A stretch of 64,000 nucleotides of DNA from Glandiceps talaboti (taxonomy: Eukaryota > Hemichordata > Enteropneusta > Spengelidae). The stretch is taken from NCBI RefSeq assembly GCF_964340395.1, contig NC_135552.1:6682994-6746993 (forward strand). Reading direction: 5' to 3'. The translations under genes were made by a program, and so were the position numbers. Below the pieces are notes generated by a model. That model saw only the letters and a list, made by a program, of their open reading frames with translations. It had not been told where the DNA came from and searched no databases. Each line of letters starts with the position of its first letter. Positions within the stretch are counted from its first letter, which is position 1. This document shows positions 1 through 14,600 of the stretch, in pieces.

Positions 1-464
1 TCACATGTCCTCTTCTTGTCATTCTTGTCCATTTCAGCTAGCTCAGCACTTTGATAGCTAACTTCTCGTTATTCTGTCAGCTGTCTTAATCTTGAAATCA
101 ATGCACAGTTTTAATGTTTAGTTGTATTGTTTGGTCACAAGCTAAGATAAAAAAAAATTATGATTTGTTTGTGTTTCCCTCAATTCTGTTATTCTTCAAC
201 ACTATGAAGAATATCAAAATATAGCAATTCTTATTCAGAGATAATTAGAAACATATACCTTCAGAAGAAAGAACATTTATATTATAGTACTGAATTTAAC
301 TTTTGTTCCAAACTCAAATTTTACCTAAAATTTTCGACTGCACACTTCAGTCTTTGTATACAGATTGACCTATAGTATATAAACAAAGTATAGGGATGTG
401 ATTAAGACATTGAAAAACAAATTGACAATTTACAGTATGTTGTCTTGAACAACTTATTGTGTGA

Positions 465-653
<189 letters not shown>

Positions 654-820
654 TAACTGTACTTTGTTATGTAAAGCTGCAACATTAAAAATACTTCATA
701 TTGTATGTCTTGTATAATATTCCTATTTATATGTAGTTATTAATTACCATGTACAAACTTTCTGAGTTATAATATGATAACAATTCCAAGTCATGTAATC
801 TTATAAAACACCCCATCTAG

Positions 821-1150
821 GTCACATGACATTTGGGCAACTAACCTAAAAAGTATAATTTATTAAATAATTTGATCATGGCTTCCGACTTGAAAAATCC
901 AGTGTGAAGCAACACATGCCAAGTCCTTGTTTGTAACTCAATAAACTACAAAAAAGTGTAAAGTCTTGTTATGTACGTACCTAAGTGATTTATACATATT
1001 TTAGCTTTTTAAAAAAAAAAAAATGTTTTGAGTTGTAAACACAGACTTTGTCAGTGTTGTTTTACATTGATTTTTCAAGTAGGATGGCATAATCAAATTT
1101 ATGTTCAAAGTATTTAAAGTACCCAATCCTCATCCATATGGCCATTTTAA
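821..1150. mobile_element. Decayed copy of the TTAA-flanked foldback MITE
   Basis: The right part (1065-1150: TTGATTTTTCAAGTAGGATG ... CATATGGCCATTTTAA) and the left part (about 885-960: ACTTGAAAAATCC ... CTTGTTTGTAACTCAATAAA) match the two arms of the intact copy at 27188-27540. The outer left end is too diverged to place exactly. The element ends in TTAA at 1147-1150, as does the intact copy. Confidence 0.6.
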
Positions 1151-2469
1151 ATGCATGTTTAAAGTGGTAAGTTTTATCCTAGAGACACTCTTCATAGTGA
1201 GTCCTGAGATGTGATGTGTTCATTGTGTGAAATCAGTGAATTAGTTTCTTTTTTCTGTTTTATTTTCAAAAATTAATGATGTCTTTGATGGTATTTACAG
1301 GAGTTTTCACTTGTAAGAAACTAACTTTTTATTATCAATATGTGGTTACTTGGGCATGATGTACATAGATTTATAGAATGATAGTTTGTAGTGTAGTAAA
1401 GTAATAACACCTAAACAAACCAAGGTTGCCATTAGCAACCATATTGTAGAGTGTTGATAACAACCATTTCACATTTAATCTCTTGTTCCTAGAGATTACC
1501 TGCACCACAATCTTGAAATTACCCACAATTCCTTGTGTTGACTTGCTAAAATCCAAAGGTAACAGACACTGATTTTGTATCTGATGTTTTCTTAGAAAAG
1601 TTTTTGTGTGAATATGCAACCCTTTCCAGTGAAAATTCAGTGGTTTAAAAAACATTTGTTTGATAATAAAAAAATCAAATAAACTTTTGATCCAAATTTC
1701 AAAATACTTGATAGAATATCAGTGAAGTGATACCAGTTCAAGTTCAACACAGAGAGTTGTGGTGTAAAAGAAATGCAAAGAAAATGATGTTAGATTAACC
1801 ATGGTGAAGTAAAAACATTATTTGTGCATATATACAGAGTATACCTCACAGTTTTCAGCAAGTCATTTCACATCTTCAAGATTTTCAGTTTAAGTTCTCC
1901 AGAATTACATACACAATAGACGTCTTAGCATGGTTTGATATCCAGTTTGTATTAACATATTTGAAAAAAGTAAAAGTTATGAAAACTTTTAGAACAGATA
2001 TATTTCATTTTCTGATTCCTTTACTTTAGAATCATGAGGGGAATATATTAAATCCTTTCCTGATCATAGATTACTTATTGTCGGGTAATCTAATGGACAG
2101 GATGAAAATTCTCAAAAAGAAAAGAATTTGAAATACTTTTTGATTGAAAAAAGAAAGAAAAACTTATGAAAGTGTTGAACATGCAGAACATATGTGAACT
2201 GTTGATGTTTTTAGATGTGAAATGGCAATAATAGGTAAACCAAGGATTCCATATACCCTTACTAACTGAGTCCTTCTAAAGATAATTCTCTCCAGGGGAA
2301 AAGCTCCTACCAGATCCTTTCGCAGTTCACTTCAAGTACAAAATTTCCATCCCTCAACAAATGCATGCAGCCCCTTCCCTGCATGAATAGAATACCCCAC
2401 CCTCTTTCCAAGACAGTTTTCTGTGTTTTACTTAAAATTGTTTGTTGTATGTGTGTGTCCTCTCTACAG

Positions 2470-2567
2470 GCAACCAAAGGTGAGTCCAAGTCTTCTCCCA
2501 AAAAGGGTACATTGACCAAGCAGGGCTCTATCATGTCCAACTATTTCAGTCCCACACCACCAAAAAG
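2470..2567 (+). CDS. Candidate exon with KKGT...QGSIMSNYF motif; internal or terminal
   Basis: A good acceptor (CTCTCTACAG) opens a 32-codon frame rich in Lys/Ser/Pro, with KSSPKKGTLTKQGSIMSNYF followed by SPTPPKR. Two readings are possible. Spliced at AAAAAG/GTGAAG (a modest donor), it ends in phase 2 and joins the exon at 6299 in frame (giving KRKAKSR), making it part of the Rab-domain gene. Read through, a TGA follows PPKR at once and an AATAAA lies about 250 bases on. It would then be the last exon of another gene, with a C-terminal PCNA-binding (PIP)-like end resembling the QG(T/S)-hydrophobic-FF tail of the DNA polymerase delta POLD3/Pol32 subunit. The spacing before the YF pair is one residue longer than a canonical PIP box. 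I cannot decide between the two. Confidence 0.5.
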
Positions 2568-4283
2568 GTGAAGTATCAATTAATTTGTTTATGGAAAAAA
2601 AATATCATGGCTGTGACATTTCCTCTAATTCTGTTACAAATATAAACTTTGACTAAAGTGGTGAGAAATTTGATGGTGAAAGATGAATCTAGTGTTTGTT
2701 TCATCTCTTTCACCTGTATGAGACAGAGTGATAATACAAAACACCACTGACGACTACACTATACTGTCAATGAACCAAATGTTACAGAAAGTGGATATAT
2801 GATGAATTAAATCTTAATAATAAATTTATTACATGACTTTCTATTTTGATATGATATCAAATTTCACATTTAAAAAACAAAGTAAACATTCAGTGTTGCT
2901 CCAATTGTTGTAAATTTTGAATATATTCTATTCATATGTGTTGATGTGAAAATGTTGATATGTTATCAGTTATAATACAGATTGGAGGAAATGTTATTCT
3001 GTATGTTTATCAATATATAGTTACATGAGTCACACCAGTATGCACAGTGAGGATTTATATTTTGTGTTTCCACTGTTATTCTTTTTATTTTCTCTCTGTC
3101 CAATAATTATTTGACCAGCTGATGTTTGCCTTTTACCATCCTTTGCCTTCCAGCAAAACAAAACTTGATAATGGCAAATACAACAAATTTGAATACGGCT
3201 ATATTGCATTTTTTACATTTCATGCAGTGAACCTGTTACAAACAAACACAGACATATTTTTCAAGATTTGATATTGGAGAACACCAACTAAGTCAATTTG
3301 CATAATACGTATCTATTAACCATGACACCATTGCCATGTGGCATTGTCTCAGGTGATTATTAAAAAAACAGGATTTTGTATCATCTCTGTTCTTGTCAAA
3401 CAAACCTAATTTGATGAGAAATAATCCTAAGTATTCAGAAGAGAAAAACTATATGCTGATTGGTGCCATTTTCTATCAGTGATACTGTTAATACGTACAA
3501 CAGAACTGATTTTTGAACACACAATCTCTACAGGCATATACCACTCACAAACACCAGGATACACTCACTCAAATAATGTAAAGTGTGAAATAAAAGTTTA
3601 CAAAACCGATTATCTAATTGTCTTGAATTTCATCATTAATTCTAACCAAAGATGAGTAAATGATGACAAAAATTTCCAGTGATTATAATTGTTTGTTATC
3701 AGAACAATGTGTTTTCTGATGGCGTAAAAGACAAATGCCTGGCCAACCCTACCAGCTGTATCTTGTGTGTGTATGTATGTATGTGTTTACTATTTATTGA
3801 CACTGTTAGACAACCGTGTGAGTTCAACTAGTTGATTCTACTGATGGTATTTCTTTGATCTCTAAACTTTGCTTTGATCTAATAAATCAAAGAAATTGTT
3901 AGTACATCAAACAACTTGTACCTCCTAGTCTTTGTGTTGATCTGTATTCAGATCATCAAAATTTGCATAGTGTGTGTGTGTTTTATCATACCCATTGTTA
4001 CATCCACCTCTCATGACCTTTGACACACAAATTGGTCTAACATTCACCCTTAAACTTTCACCTTTCACCCCTGCATTGATTTGCTGTGACTTAAATGTAC
4101 ATTTTTGAATATTCACTGAATCTACCTAGTTTGTTTTATTTTTTATGGCTAGGACGTGGTAAATGAACAAGGATTATTTGGGAATTTGAAATTTTTGTCA
4201 TAAAGTTTTCTTTATTTTTATCACTAGTTAACAAACCACTGTGTGGCATTTGATAATAACACCACTCATAGTTTTTAGTGACC

Positions 4284-4625
4284 TATGGTGTGGCATAAAA
4301 AGACTTTCTGTTTCTCCTTCTACCTGTTATTTAACAAACATAATCCTGAGCAAAAATTAACTAACTATGAAATTCATGACGTAAACTAATATGTCTGAGG
4401 GCGCTGTTCAATTGATACTATATGTCAGAAAAATTCGAACACATAAGTTGTGTATGCATGCCAAGTTTTAAAAATTTTAATTATCACAAAGTGTACAGTC
4501 TTCCTCCACAATCTGCCAAAGTAATTAGATGATTGAGTCTGTTATTTTGAAATTCATAATGTATTCTTGTTAAATGATTTCAAAAGGGTGGTCAAACAGA
4601 AAGTCTTGTCTGCAACACCAGTGTG
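4284..4625. repeat. Possible MITE with imperfect terminal inverted repeats
   Basis: The left end (GGTGTGGCATAAAAAGACTT then TCTGTTT) is the imperfect inverse of the right end (AAACAGAAAGTCTTGTCTGC then AACACCAGTG). The arms are about 35 bp and about 270 bp apart. I could not identify a target-site duplication and no second copy is in the window. Confidence 0.35.
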
Positions 4626-5740
4626 CATGCTTTAGCCTTTATCTATTGCTGTAGAAATCACCTTACACGTTTGAAGCTTGTTTTGGTTTGTTTTTCACAT
4701 TTGAGATTTTGAAGTGTGTATGCAACCTGTAGTATCACTTGCTTTGAATTGACTTTTTCAATTTAAGTTCAGTTTAGGTCCAAGTGTGTTGATTTTGGAT
4801 TATTTTATTTTGATGTGTGGAACACTCTGATTAACACCAAGAAAAGTATTTTGTATTATAATTGCTACTAAGTTTGATAAGGATAGTCCAGTGAGAAAAT
4901 GTTAAAAACTATATGAAAGTTGGCAGAATCAGATAGTCTCACCTTGTGTTGGTTTAATACATGTAATCAAAAGAGAAAACTAAATATTTTTCTTGGTTTA
5001 ATTTTAAAGAGATTACTTTGATTTTAATATTTAATGTATTGTGAGCCTACTATTAAGAATTACAACCCTTAACACCCAAGTGAAGCAATTCCACTGTTTA
5101 AAATTCATTAATAGCATTGATATTAAGTTTGATTATAATCAAATTGTTACAGTATCTTGTACACTTGATATGAACAGTAGAAAGATTTGTAGAGTAGAAA
5201 TATCTAGTGATGCCATATGGCTCTTGAATCAAGCAATCATTACCAACAGCTTGCAAAATCCAAATTTTTAGATCCAAATCTAAGCTAGACATCATGCAGA
5301 GAAGTTAACATAAGTGTATGTCAGTAGTAATCTATCAGACATTGACAGACATTTGTAATTGACTCATGTTTGTTGACATCCAACCTTAGTATGTCCTACA
5401 CGTTGAAAGTAACTTAAGTCATGTGTGGACACAATAACGTCATAGGTTTACATTTAACACTTCAATTCCATGAAACGGATATAAACACAGCTCTTGGTGG
5501 TTCATTTATAATTCAACACAGAAAATTGTTCTAAAAGATGGATTTCCCTTGACATTGAAAGAGATTCATCGTCAATGGATAGCCTCTAGACTGAAACAAT
5601 TGTAGCACACAGTAAAATTGCTTTACTTAGGTGTTATGTGGTATACAAGATAGCTTAAATGATATAAACATGACAGAAATTAATATGTATGCCTCTAATA
5701 TGAAAGCAATCGTCTCATGCTGTGAGCTTATTAAACTATA

Positions 5741-6109
5741 GTCTAATTCCTATATGTATGTTATGATTACTATGATCATCTCCACTCAAGTATAGTCCAA
5801 GTCCTTACTCTAGCTAGCACAGTAATCTGTGCTCACCCCCAACAGCATTCATATAAACATGATGATGTCATCTCATCCCCACGTGATTTAGTTTCAGGCT
5901 GGAGGTAGAGTTCCGTAAGACATATTATTGCGTGAAGGAAGTAACCCATTACAACTGCTTGTCAGTTTTTGATGGATTTCTACTGGCATGCACTGTTTAC
6001 CCCTGGCCCAGTAGGTGGTTTAGCCAGGTTAACATTGTCTTGGTAACTTTGACTATACGTAAGTGGAAAGGATCATAGTTATCGTAACGTGCACATATAG
6101 AAACTAGAC
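5741..6109. mobile_element. TA-flanked MITE, copy 1
   Basis: A 369-bp element bounded by TA dinucleotides. It begins GTCTAATTCCTATATG and ends CATATAGAAACTAGAC, i.e. terminal inverted repeats. Its whole length aligns with the copy at 31558-31897 (shared GTTATGATTACTA, ATCATCTCCACTCA, TTTTTGATGG). A TA target duplication and absence of coding suggest a non-autonomous Tc1/mariner-type element; that class assignment is inference. Confidence 0.85.
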
Positions 6110-6298
6110 TAATTAAACGACAACAATTAATAGCAAACTAACAATTTCAATTCTTGGCAAATTTATAGAAACGTTTCTGTTTTTGCTTTCAGTAAGTCAA
6201 CTCTAAAGTTTAATGCCGAAAAAAACTTGAGATATAAAATTTGAATAGTGAACAACTGAGTTTATACTGAAAGATACTTTCTCTGTCATTTGATTTAG

Positions 6299-6797
6299 AA
6301 AAGCGAAATCAAGGGAAGTACAGTCGCAGACAGCGGGGGAAGAGGAAGTAGATGGGGAGATGGAAATGGATGGGGAGCTAGGGGATGAGGAGGAGGAGGA
6401 GGAGTTTGATGGTGTAGTTTTAGAAGATGATATAGAGGTTGATGACGATGATTATTATATTCAGAAAATGAAAGAGAATGGTGATATGGTGAATGGTATT
6501 ATGGAATCAGAAATCAGTGCTAGTAGAATAGATGAACTTCAACTTGGCCAGTCAGTGGGAAATTATGACAGCAGTAGTAGTAATCAAGTAGATAGGTTAG
6601 GTCAAACAGATGAACTGAAGAGGAAACAAATACTTAAGTAAGTTGTCTTTACTCTTAACTCAATCTGAGACTGTTTTTTCTCGTGTTCTCTCTGAATGTC
6701 TGTCACTCTCCTAATCTGTGTTAATTGTGTGCTGAGACACTCTGTCTGTCTGTCTGTCAGTCTGTCTGTCAGTCTGACTGACTTGTGTCTGTCTTCT

Positions 6798-6849
<52 letters not shown>

Positions 6850-8626
6850 TTTTTTTCTTCATGTGAACCATACATTGAAAACAGTAGCAATATCATTTTT
6901 CTCAGCAAATATAACTTCCTGTGTACAGTATAAACACTATTTTCACATATTTGATGAAGATAAGAATAAATATGTCTATATCATTTTGTATGACTATTTT
7001 GTCTGGTTCAGACCCTTGTCCTTTAATGTACATTGTCTTTGTGAATGTTTGCACAGTTCTGAATTTAGTGAGTTTGTGAATTAGCAGTCCAACGTACTTA
7101 GAATTATACAACCAATTGAATGGAGAAATGTAAGTTAAGCATTGTACTGAATTGTGCCGTCATTGCAGATGTGGATCTTTGTCTACAGTTGTATGTAGAC
7201 TGTAATGATGTCATCGGTCCGAGCTTATCAGCCTGCCCAGGGGAAAGGGAGATTAGGCCATGCCCACAATGGCTGATCAGTCGGTCTACAGTTGTATATT
7301 CTCTGTGCAATGTGACACACATTTATGTTCTCATTCACTAAAACTATATATATAAACTGTTTGATTTCACCAGGAATGGTACAGCAACAATATTATCTGG
7401 AGATTCAGAAGACAGTCTGATGTCAACTACTAGTAGTATAACGTCACCTACATCACCACGTGGAGAACCGGTAGGATGCCATGCTACTACTGATTCATCA
7501 GTTACTTCACATGTGAGTTTAACTACTAACATCAAAACACACCCTCCTCCTACTTCCCCCCTGCCCTTCTATTTTCCTACTTCCTCATCTTCTCATATCC
7601 TAGATGATAATGAGAGATGATGGATAGAGCAGAATTGTCCTGTATCCTATTACCATGACAACCAAGTCCAAGTAGTTCTTTGACACATACAAAGTATTAA
7701 GAATGAAAAGTTAGATCTTACTCTCACCATGGAAGTGGTACTTCCATGCTCTCACTATTAGGAATAGAGTTACATAGAATGGGGGAGTGGAGGGCGGAGG
7801 GTGATAGAGAACACTTTATGTGGAAAATAAGGAGTAAATGAAAAATTACTGCATATCAGTGATACTGTCATATTTGGCTATTGTTTGGAAACCTTCCAAA
7901 TTCAGATCAATGGTCTTGTTACAAGACTATATAATAATCTTCCCTTTATATTTATACCTAAAAAAAAAGCAATCTTCACCCATTACCAGTGCAACATACA
8001 GTCACATGGTAATGTAATGATTATTAAATGTTTCTGTGTTTGCATGAAAAACCCCTTAGAATCTCAAATCAACCTCTTTAAACACATACTGATGGATTAT
8101 TAGTTATTTTAGCCACAAAGATTTACAAGTATAGAGAACAGGGGAACAAAGATACATGTATCCAATCTAACTAGATAGTCAAGGTTAACTGAATTAGATA
8201 TAACAGCTTCCGGAAAACTTTCGGAAATTCTATTCCACTTTGGAAAGGTATCTTTTTTTGATTGATAAAGGGTTAATAGATATGCTGCTCACTGTAGACA
8301 TATCAAATCATGACATAAACTTGCATTTGACACTTTCATTTTCAAAATTAACCCATGTAAAAAGTTGCTATTTGGCCAAAAAATTGCCCAATTTCTTGGT
8401 ATTTGCCAAAATATTGGCCAATATTTTGAGACTTCCCAAAATACTGGCCAATATTTTGAGACTTTCCAAAATATTGGCCAATATTTTGTGAGTTTACCAA
8501 TAAATTGGCCAATATTTTTGGAGTCTGCCAATATATTGGCCAATATATTGGTTCCTTTTTAGCACAACTGAACTGATAAGGTTCAATAGTGCTATAAGCA
8601 TGGCAAACTGTCTGTCAGTCTGTCTG

Positions 8627-8684
<58 letters not shown>

Positions 8685-11600
8685 CAACTTAAAGTCAAAA
8701 ACCGCTGGGACCGATTGCTTTGCTATTTGGTGGTCATGTTACTTCTGGTGTCCAGTTGGGAAACTGTTCAAATGAAAATGATTGCATCAGAAATGTGATT
8801 TTGGGTAAAAAAAAATGGGATTTTTGGTAAAAATATTTAAACTCCAAAAAAGACTGGGTAGATTGGCCTGAAATTTGGTTTTGAAGGCTAGTAAATTCAG
8901 ATTTGTTCATGACATGATGATTCAAAAGACATGATGATGCAAATTATATTGTCAGTTATATGCAAAGTAGTTGCAAATGTGAATTTTGGTCAAAAATTTA
9001 TATCTCAAAAAGTACATGGTCAGTGAGACTGAAACTTGGTGAGATGTTTCTAAAAGTGTTATTCTGCAGATTTTCTTAAAATATTTTGACACAATTGGCC
9101 CTAGCAACCATTACCACGCCCTTAACAACAACCAGATGGCAGTATATTTTGGTCAAATAACAACATCTTCAGGTAGGCAAGTGAGTAAACATTCAGCAAC
9201 AAGACCATGCCCATAGTAACAGCCAAATGATTGCATACATTGCAAAGATAATATCGAGAATTCATAGAAAAGTGAAGAAAAACATTTTATAATGTATGCA
9301 AGTATGTCTAGCAACATGATTTGAACATTAATTTTAAATGAGCCTAGTTGCTGTGCTAGGTTACACATTATGGACCAGGACAAAAGAAATGACCACTTTC
9401 AAACTAGTATAATAACAGTGACAATATTGGGAGAGCTATCGTAGATGGGAAATACAGCTGAAAGTAATCCTTTCTTGTTTATTTACTATCCAAAATTCTA
9501 TGTTCCCCACTTCCTAGTTGCTGCAGTGTTGGAAGCTTCCTCAACAAAATTTCCACCATGAACTCTTGCTTTGACATTAATATTTATTTATTTATTTATT
9601 TATTTTTTTGGTGGGGGGGGGGGGGGGGGGTTGCAAAACTTCATTGCTCTGAGCAGATCAATCGAATGAGTGTTTGTGACTGACCTATTGAACTTTCTTG
9701 TAACAATAACAATGACCATCACATATATATAAGGTATACTGACAAGCCCAAATACTCAGCAATTTTACATACCATATGGAATATAAAAAGAAAAAGTGTT
9801 TGATACAAAGCACAACAATTCTTGCTACATTCTCAAGAACTACAGTTCTTTTTGTAACCATGGTGAAGAGTTAACAATGAGAAATGGCACACACATACAC
9901 CTGTTGAAAAAAGACCATGATGCATAAATGTAATATTGAAACATCTAACTTTTACTTCATAAATTTATCTTTATCTCAGCCCCTTCCCAAGACAAAGTTT
10001 CTATTTTGAAATTTCCCTCCCAAACAGAATTACCTTTCACCCCACAAATCATAAACACCAGTTTTTTTCCAAAAAATGTACTAAAGCATTTTTCCAGTTA
10101 GTTTTTATGATCTTTCCCACACATAGTTCATCATATACTGTCACAATCCATTCACCCTCCATAAGGCAGTCATTACACCTGAAAAACAAAGAAAAGAGCT
10201 TGCATTAAAACTTGCATTACGTAACTGAATATAGACACAACTGCCCTATATAAAGAGGATTATGGCTAATCTATGCAAATGCGGGAAATTCAAACTGCTG
10301 TACAGAGCACTAGCTTCTGGGTCTTGTTTTCAGCATTTTTTCTGTGCTTCGAGAAACACACAGGTCATGTATCATGTACAAATTGTTTGTGCATGTCAAT
10401 GAAAAGTTTATAGATTTCATCACAAAATAACACAGATGTTATTACTGATTACTGAGGCAAAGAATACATTTTCATTCAACCCTGTGAGATGCTTTGGATT
10501 GGTACAAACATACAATTTATAAATGGCTCCAATTATATCCATATGAAATATTATGATTATTGAAGGCTTTTTGGAAAAAAATCTGCATTCTCATTATGTT
10601 AATTGAAAATTTTTTGCAGTAAGGTTTTCTTCTCAACAATGTGTTTCTGATAGGTGGGACACAATCAAGGGCGAAAGCCTGAGGTCTAGCTAAAGTCATC
10701 TCCACACTTTGATGATATAAATAACAGCTGATCAGAGAAGGTAGTTGACAGCTAGTAATACAGAGAACAGTGGCTTTAGTGGTCTGAGGTAAAAATAACC
10801 ACAATGGATCAACCAAAATGTGTGAATGACAATGTCTACACACTCATCAAACTCACAATTACCATACAGTAGTGAGATTATATACCATCATGACTGAGCA
10901 TAGAACCTAGATAGACATTCCATCCCATCGTATAGACTGAATAACTGAAAAAGGCATTCAGATACAAGAACCTTTCTCTTGATATGCTTCAAGGGAAATG
11001 TTCCAAGCTTTAGTTGCCTTTTTGTGAGAAATCAATTTGAAACTAAGTATAAGAGGTATCACCAGTTTGAATACACTATGTGGGCTAAAATGCAACCACA
11101 GACGGTACAGCTAGGGGTCACAAAATATCACATCACTAGTAGTGATATGAATCATACTTCACAAAGCACAGACAAAAGAAACAGTTCACACCATATACAC
11201 AGAATAAGAAAAGATATGCATAGAATTGCAAAACGGTTGCTAGACAAACACTAAGATGTAATCCTCAGTAAGAACACAAACATTGTAATCAAGACATGTA
11301 TATTAATGTACATATCCTAGAGGTCATGGGTTATTGAATAGATTATCATACATTACTCAAAATAGAAATTAGCTCTAACTTTTCAACTTTTCCTAGACAC
11401 TTCGGGCTAGCCCTTACTGGCAACCTTTGGTAGCCATCATAGTGAGAAAAATAGCCTGAGGGGTCTAGCATATATTTTATGGACAAAGGTGATCCACTGC
11501 CTACGCTAGAAGTTTCAGTTTTTACCGGTAAAAATGGGTTGGGGTCACATCCTTCCCAGAGTAATTGAAGGTTTGATAAGGAAGCACCTCTAAAGCAAAC

Positions 11601-14600
11601 AACAAAGACTGCTACACAACTAACTTCTTAGTTGTCTGTGAGTAGTTCAACACTTTGAGAAAACAAATGAAATGCAAGGCCACTCCACAGTAGAATGCTT
11701 ACTGTTCACACGATTTGGACAATGACATGTTACCATAAAATTACCATCTTCACTTGAAAATCAACCATTCTGTTGCAAATCATCTTTGGTCAGCATAGAT
11801 GTATCTTTGAGTAATTAATTACTCCAAGGATGGATGTAAAATTTCTATTGACAATAACATTCACAACAACAGAAATCAACTTTCCAAAATGATAGAGCTA
11901 CACTTACCACAATCTCGGAACTTTCACTTCCACTCTGTATCAAAGTGACATTTCCACTAGGGCAAGTTTTCCTTCTTTCCATTGACGTGCCATACGATGG
12001 TAACATTGCCATCTAAGCATTTGAAGACTAGAACATGACGCGACGGTTTTCGATCAAGCACTAGTATGCTGCTTTTGCAGATTATGACATGTAGACTGTG
12101 ATAATCTCAGGATATTTTATCATGATTACGTAACACTGTCAGGTCGTTAAATCATATTTGGAAAATGCTCATTTGCATACTATTTACATATTTTGTATTA
12201 CGTTGGCCATGTTTTATACCCAATGACAGTGTGCTAATTATTTCCAAATGTAACATTCATGCCATTTGTTAACAAAGCATTCAGCACAGAGTGTTTCTTG
12301 TCCGTGACAAAATGCACAATTTTTTTAATTGATTTGAAAACAACATTTAGGGAATGTCCGGTAACTATAGCTGTTAAATATACTTTTCAGCCCTATACAC
12401 ATATCTGAGTAAGAAAAAATTTCAATGGTGCACCCATGAAATATTAAATATGTCAGAAATGACGTGACTTGCTTCACTTACAGATACATTTATATGATCA
12501 TGCAAAAGAGACAACATCTACTGGCCAAGACAACTTGAGGTAGAAAGGGGTACGGTTTGTGACACACAGATCGAACCACAGACATGCAGCACATGTGTTC
12601 CTTGTCTGTGACAGAACATACTTGTATTGAAGCCAAGCTGCAAGGTGACCGTTACAATGTTGTGTTATCATTGTGAGTGCAAAAGTAAAGTACATACAAA
12701 CATTGCTACAATCTGAATACAAGGGTGACTGTCACTCTTTTGTCATGTTGATACATTTCAACAAAGAACAAGAGTTTAGGGATATCCCAGGTAGTGGGTT
12801 ATACTTCCATGATTTTTCCAAGCAAATCGATAGTTATTTAGTTTACCATTCACCAACAGCTATTCAGATTGTCAGTAGATTTCAGCAAATTGCCAATATT
12901 TTTGTGATGTTGACTAAATGTTTCCTCATAGTACCAGATACATGGTCAAAATATTCATCTTTCAATTGGCCATCAGAATCAAAATAAGTCCTCTCAGTTT
13001 TAAGGACAAATGAAAATTTTTTGTCATCAAAGTGATATTCACTGGTAACAGGTAAATGTTACCACTATCACTGATCACAGGCAAACCAAGCTTCCCTAAG
13101 TTCCGATGCAAAATGTTTAGTAGTTCTCCAACCCCAATCCTGAGAATTTATCCAGAGATATTGCATATAGGACGTCACAATCACAATGTGTATAAACTCT
13201 GTACATTATTAGAAGAAACTGTCAACATTCAAATAAATTAGTTTTGTAAACATGTCTGCATGTCTAAGATACCTTTAAGATTTAAACTATTCACACAAGA
13301 TGGTCCACATACAGCAAGCCGTTGTAGTTGAACATGGAGCATAAGCTTGTGGCCATCTTGAACATAAACCCATTGGCCTAGTGGCTATCTTTTAAAATGA
13401 GCTGTAAAAAATGTCAAGTCTCAAGCTTTACTGGGATTAAAAACACACAACAGTGCAGTGCCTGGCTTTGAAAGGGAGCTATTAGTTGTGTTTGAAAAGT
13501 AAAACTGCAATTAAGTAATGAGTTTAAAATAAAATGAATAAAGAGGTATGTAATGGTACAAAAAGTACCTACATGTAAAACATTAAACTGAGACACAGTC
13601 CCTCGATCCACCCACCTGGAGGGACTGGGTGTGACATGCTGAGACCATGAACTGAGTCTCAGTTTGCCAAAAATAGCCATCCGAGACCAGTCTCGGTTTG
13701 CCATGAACTTCAGTCCCAGATTAAAAAAAAGTCTATCTGAGAATAGTTTCAGTTCACAAAAATTCATGATGTCACACTACATGTATACTATTGAGACTGA
13801 AAATTTACCAAAGATTGTAATGACAACAAACATTACAAGTAACATAGATGCATCCCTAATACATCATAAGGGTCTATGAATACATCCATGCTAGAAACAA
13901 AACAAAGGCTTAGTAAACTACACATACAGATCACATGATAACTACACAAAAGAAAGAGTTGACACCATATACACAGAATAACAAAAGATATGTATGGAAG
14001 GCAACATTGATTACAATTCAAACACAAACAAGTATCGAAATCCTAAGAACATATTAAACACTCTAACCATGGAAGTTTTTTTTTTGTCATTTGAGACTGG
14101 CAAACTGAGACTAGTCTCAGATGGCTATTTTTTGGCAACTGAGACTCTCAGTTCATGGTCTCAGTTTAACATTTTAAGTACCTTTACATACCTCGACTAA
14201 AACAATTTTGTAACTGTGGGGACAAAATGGTAAAATTGTTTAAATGAAACCAATATATTGACCAAATACATTCATTTAGGAAAAATATATTTGGCAGTTT
14301 ATTTGAGAGCTGAAAATATATTGGCCAATATATTGGCAAACTCACAAAATATTGGCCAATATTTTGGGAAGTCTCAAAATATTGGCCAATATTTTGGGAA
14401 GTTTCAAAATATTGGCAAATATTTTGGCAAATACCAAAAAATTGGGCAATTTTTTGGCCAAATGGCAACTTTTTACATGGGTTAATCTTGAAAATGAAAG
14501 TGTCAAATGCAAGTTTATGTCATGATTTGATATGTCTACAGTGAGCAGCATATCTATTAACCCTTTATCAATCAAAAAAAGATACCTTTCCAAAGTGGAA

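Larger units (their letters stand above)
2568..6298. other. Intron or intergenic DNA, 3.7 kb
   Basis: No coding exon seen. Besides the MITE at 5741-6109 and a possible inverted-repeat element at 4284-4625, the sequence is unremarkable AT-rich DNA. It is an intron only if the 2470 exon splices to 6299. Confidence 0.5.

Noticed and set aside
8240-8562. Apparent repeat protein with [10 protein letters not shown] units, also at 14184-14485
   Set aside because: Frames follow the about 30-bp DNA repeat on both strands; there is no start, splice or composition support.
12673-12987. 104-residue plus-strand open frame
   Set aside because: Starts at GTG, no splice signals or family; I cannot support it.
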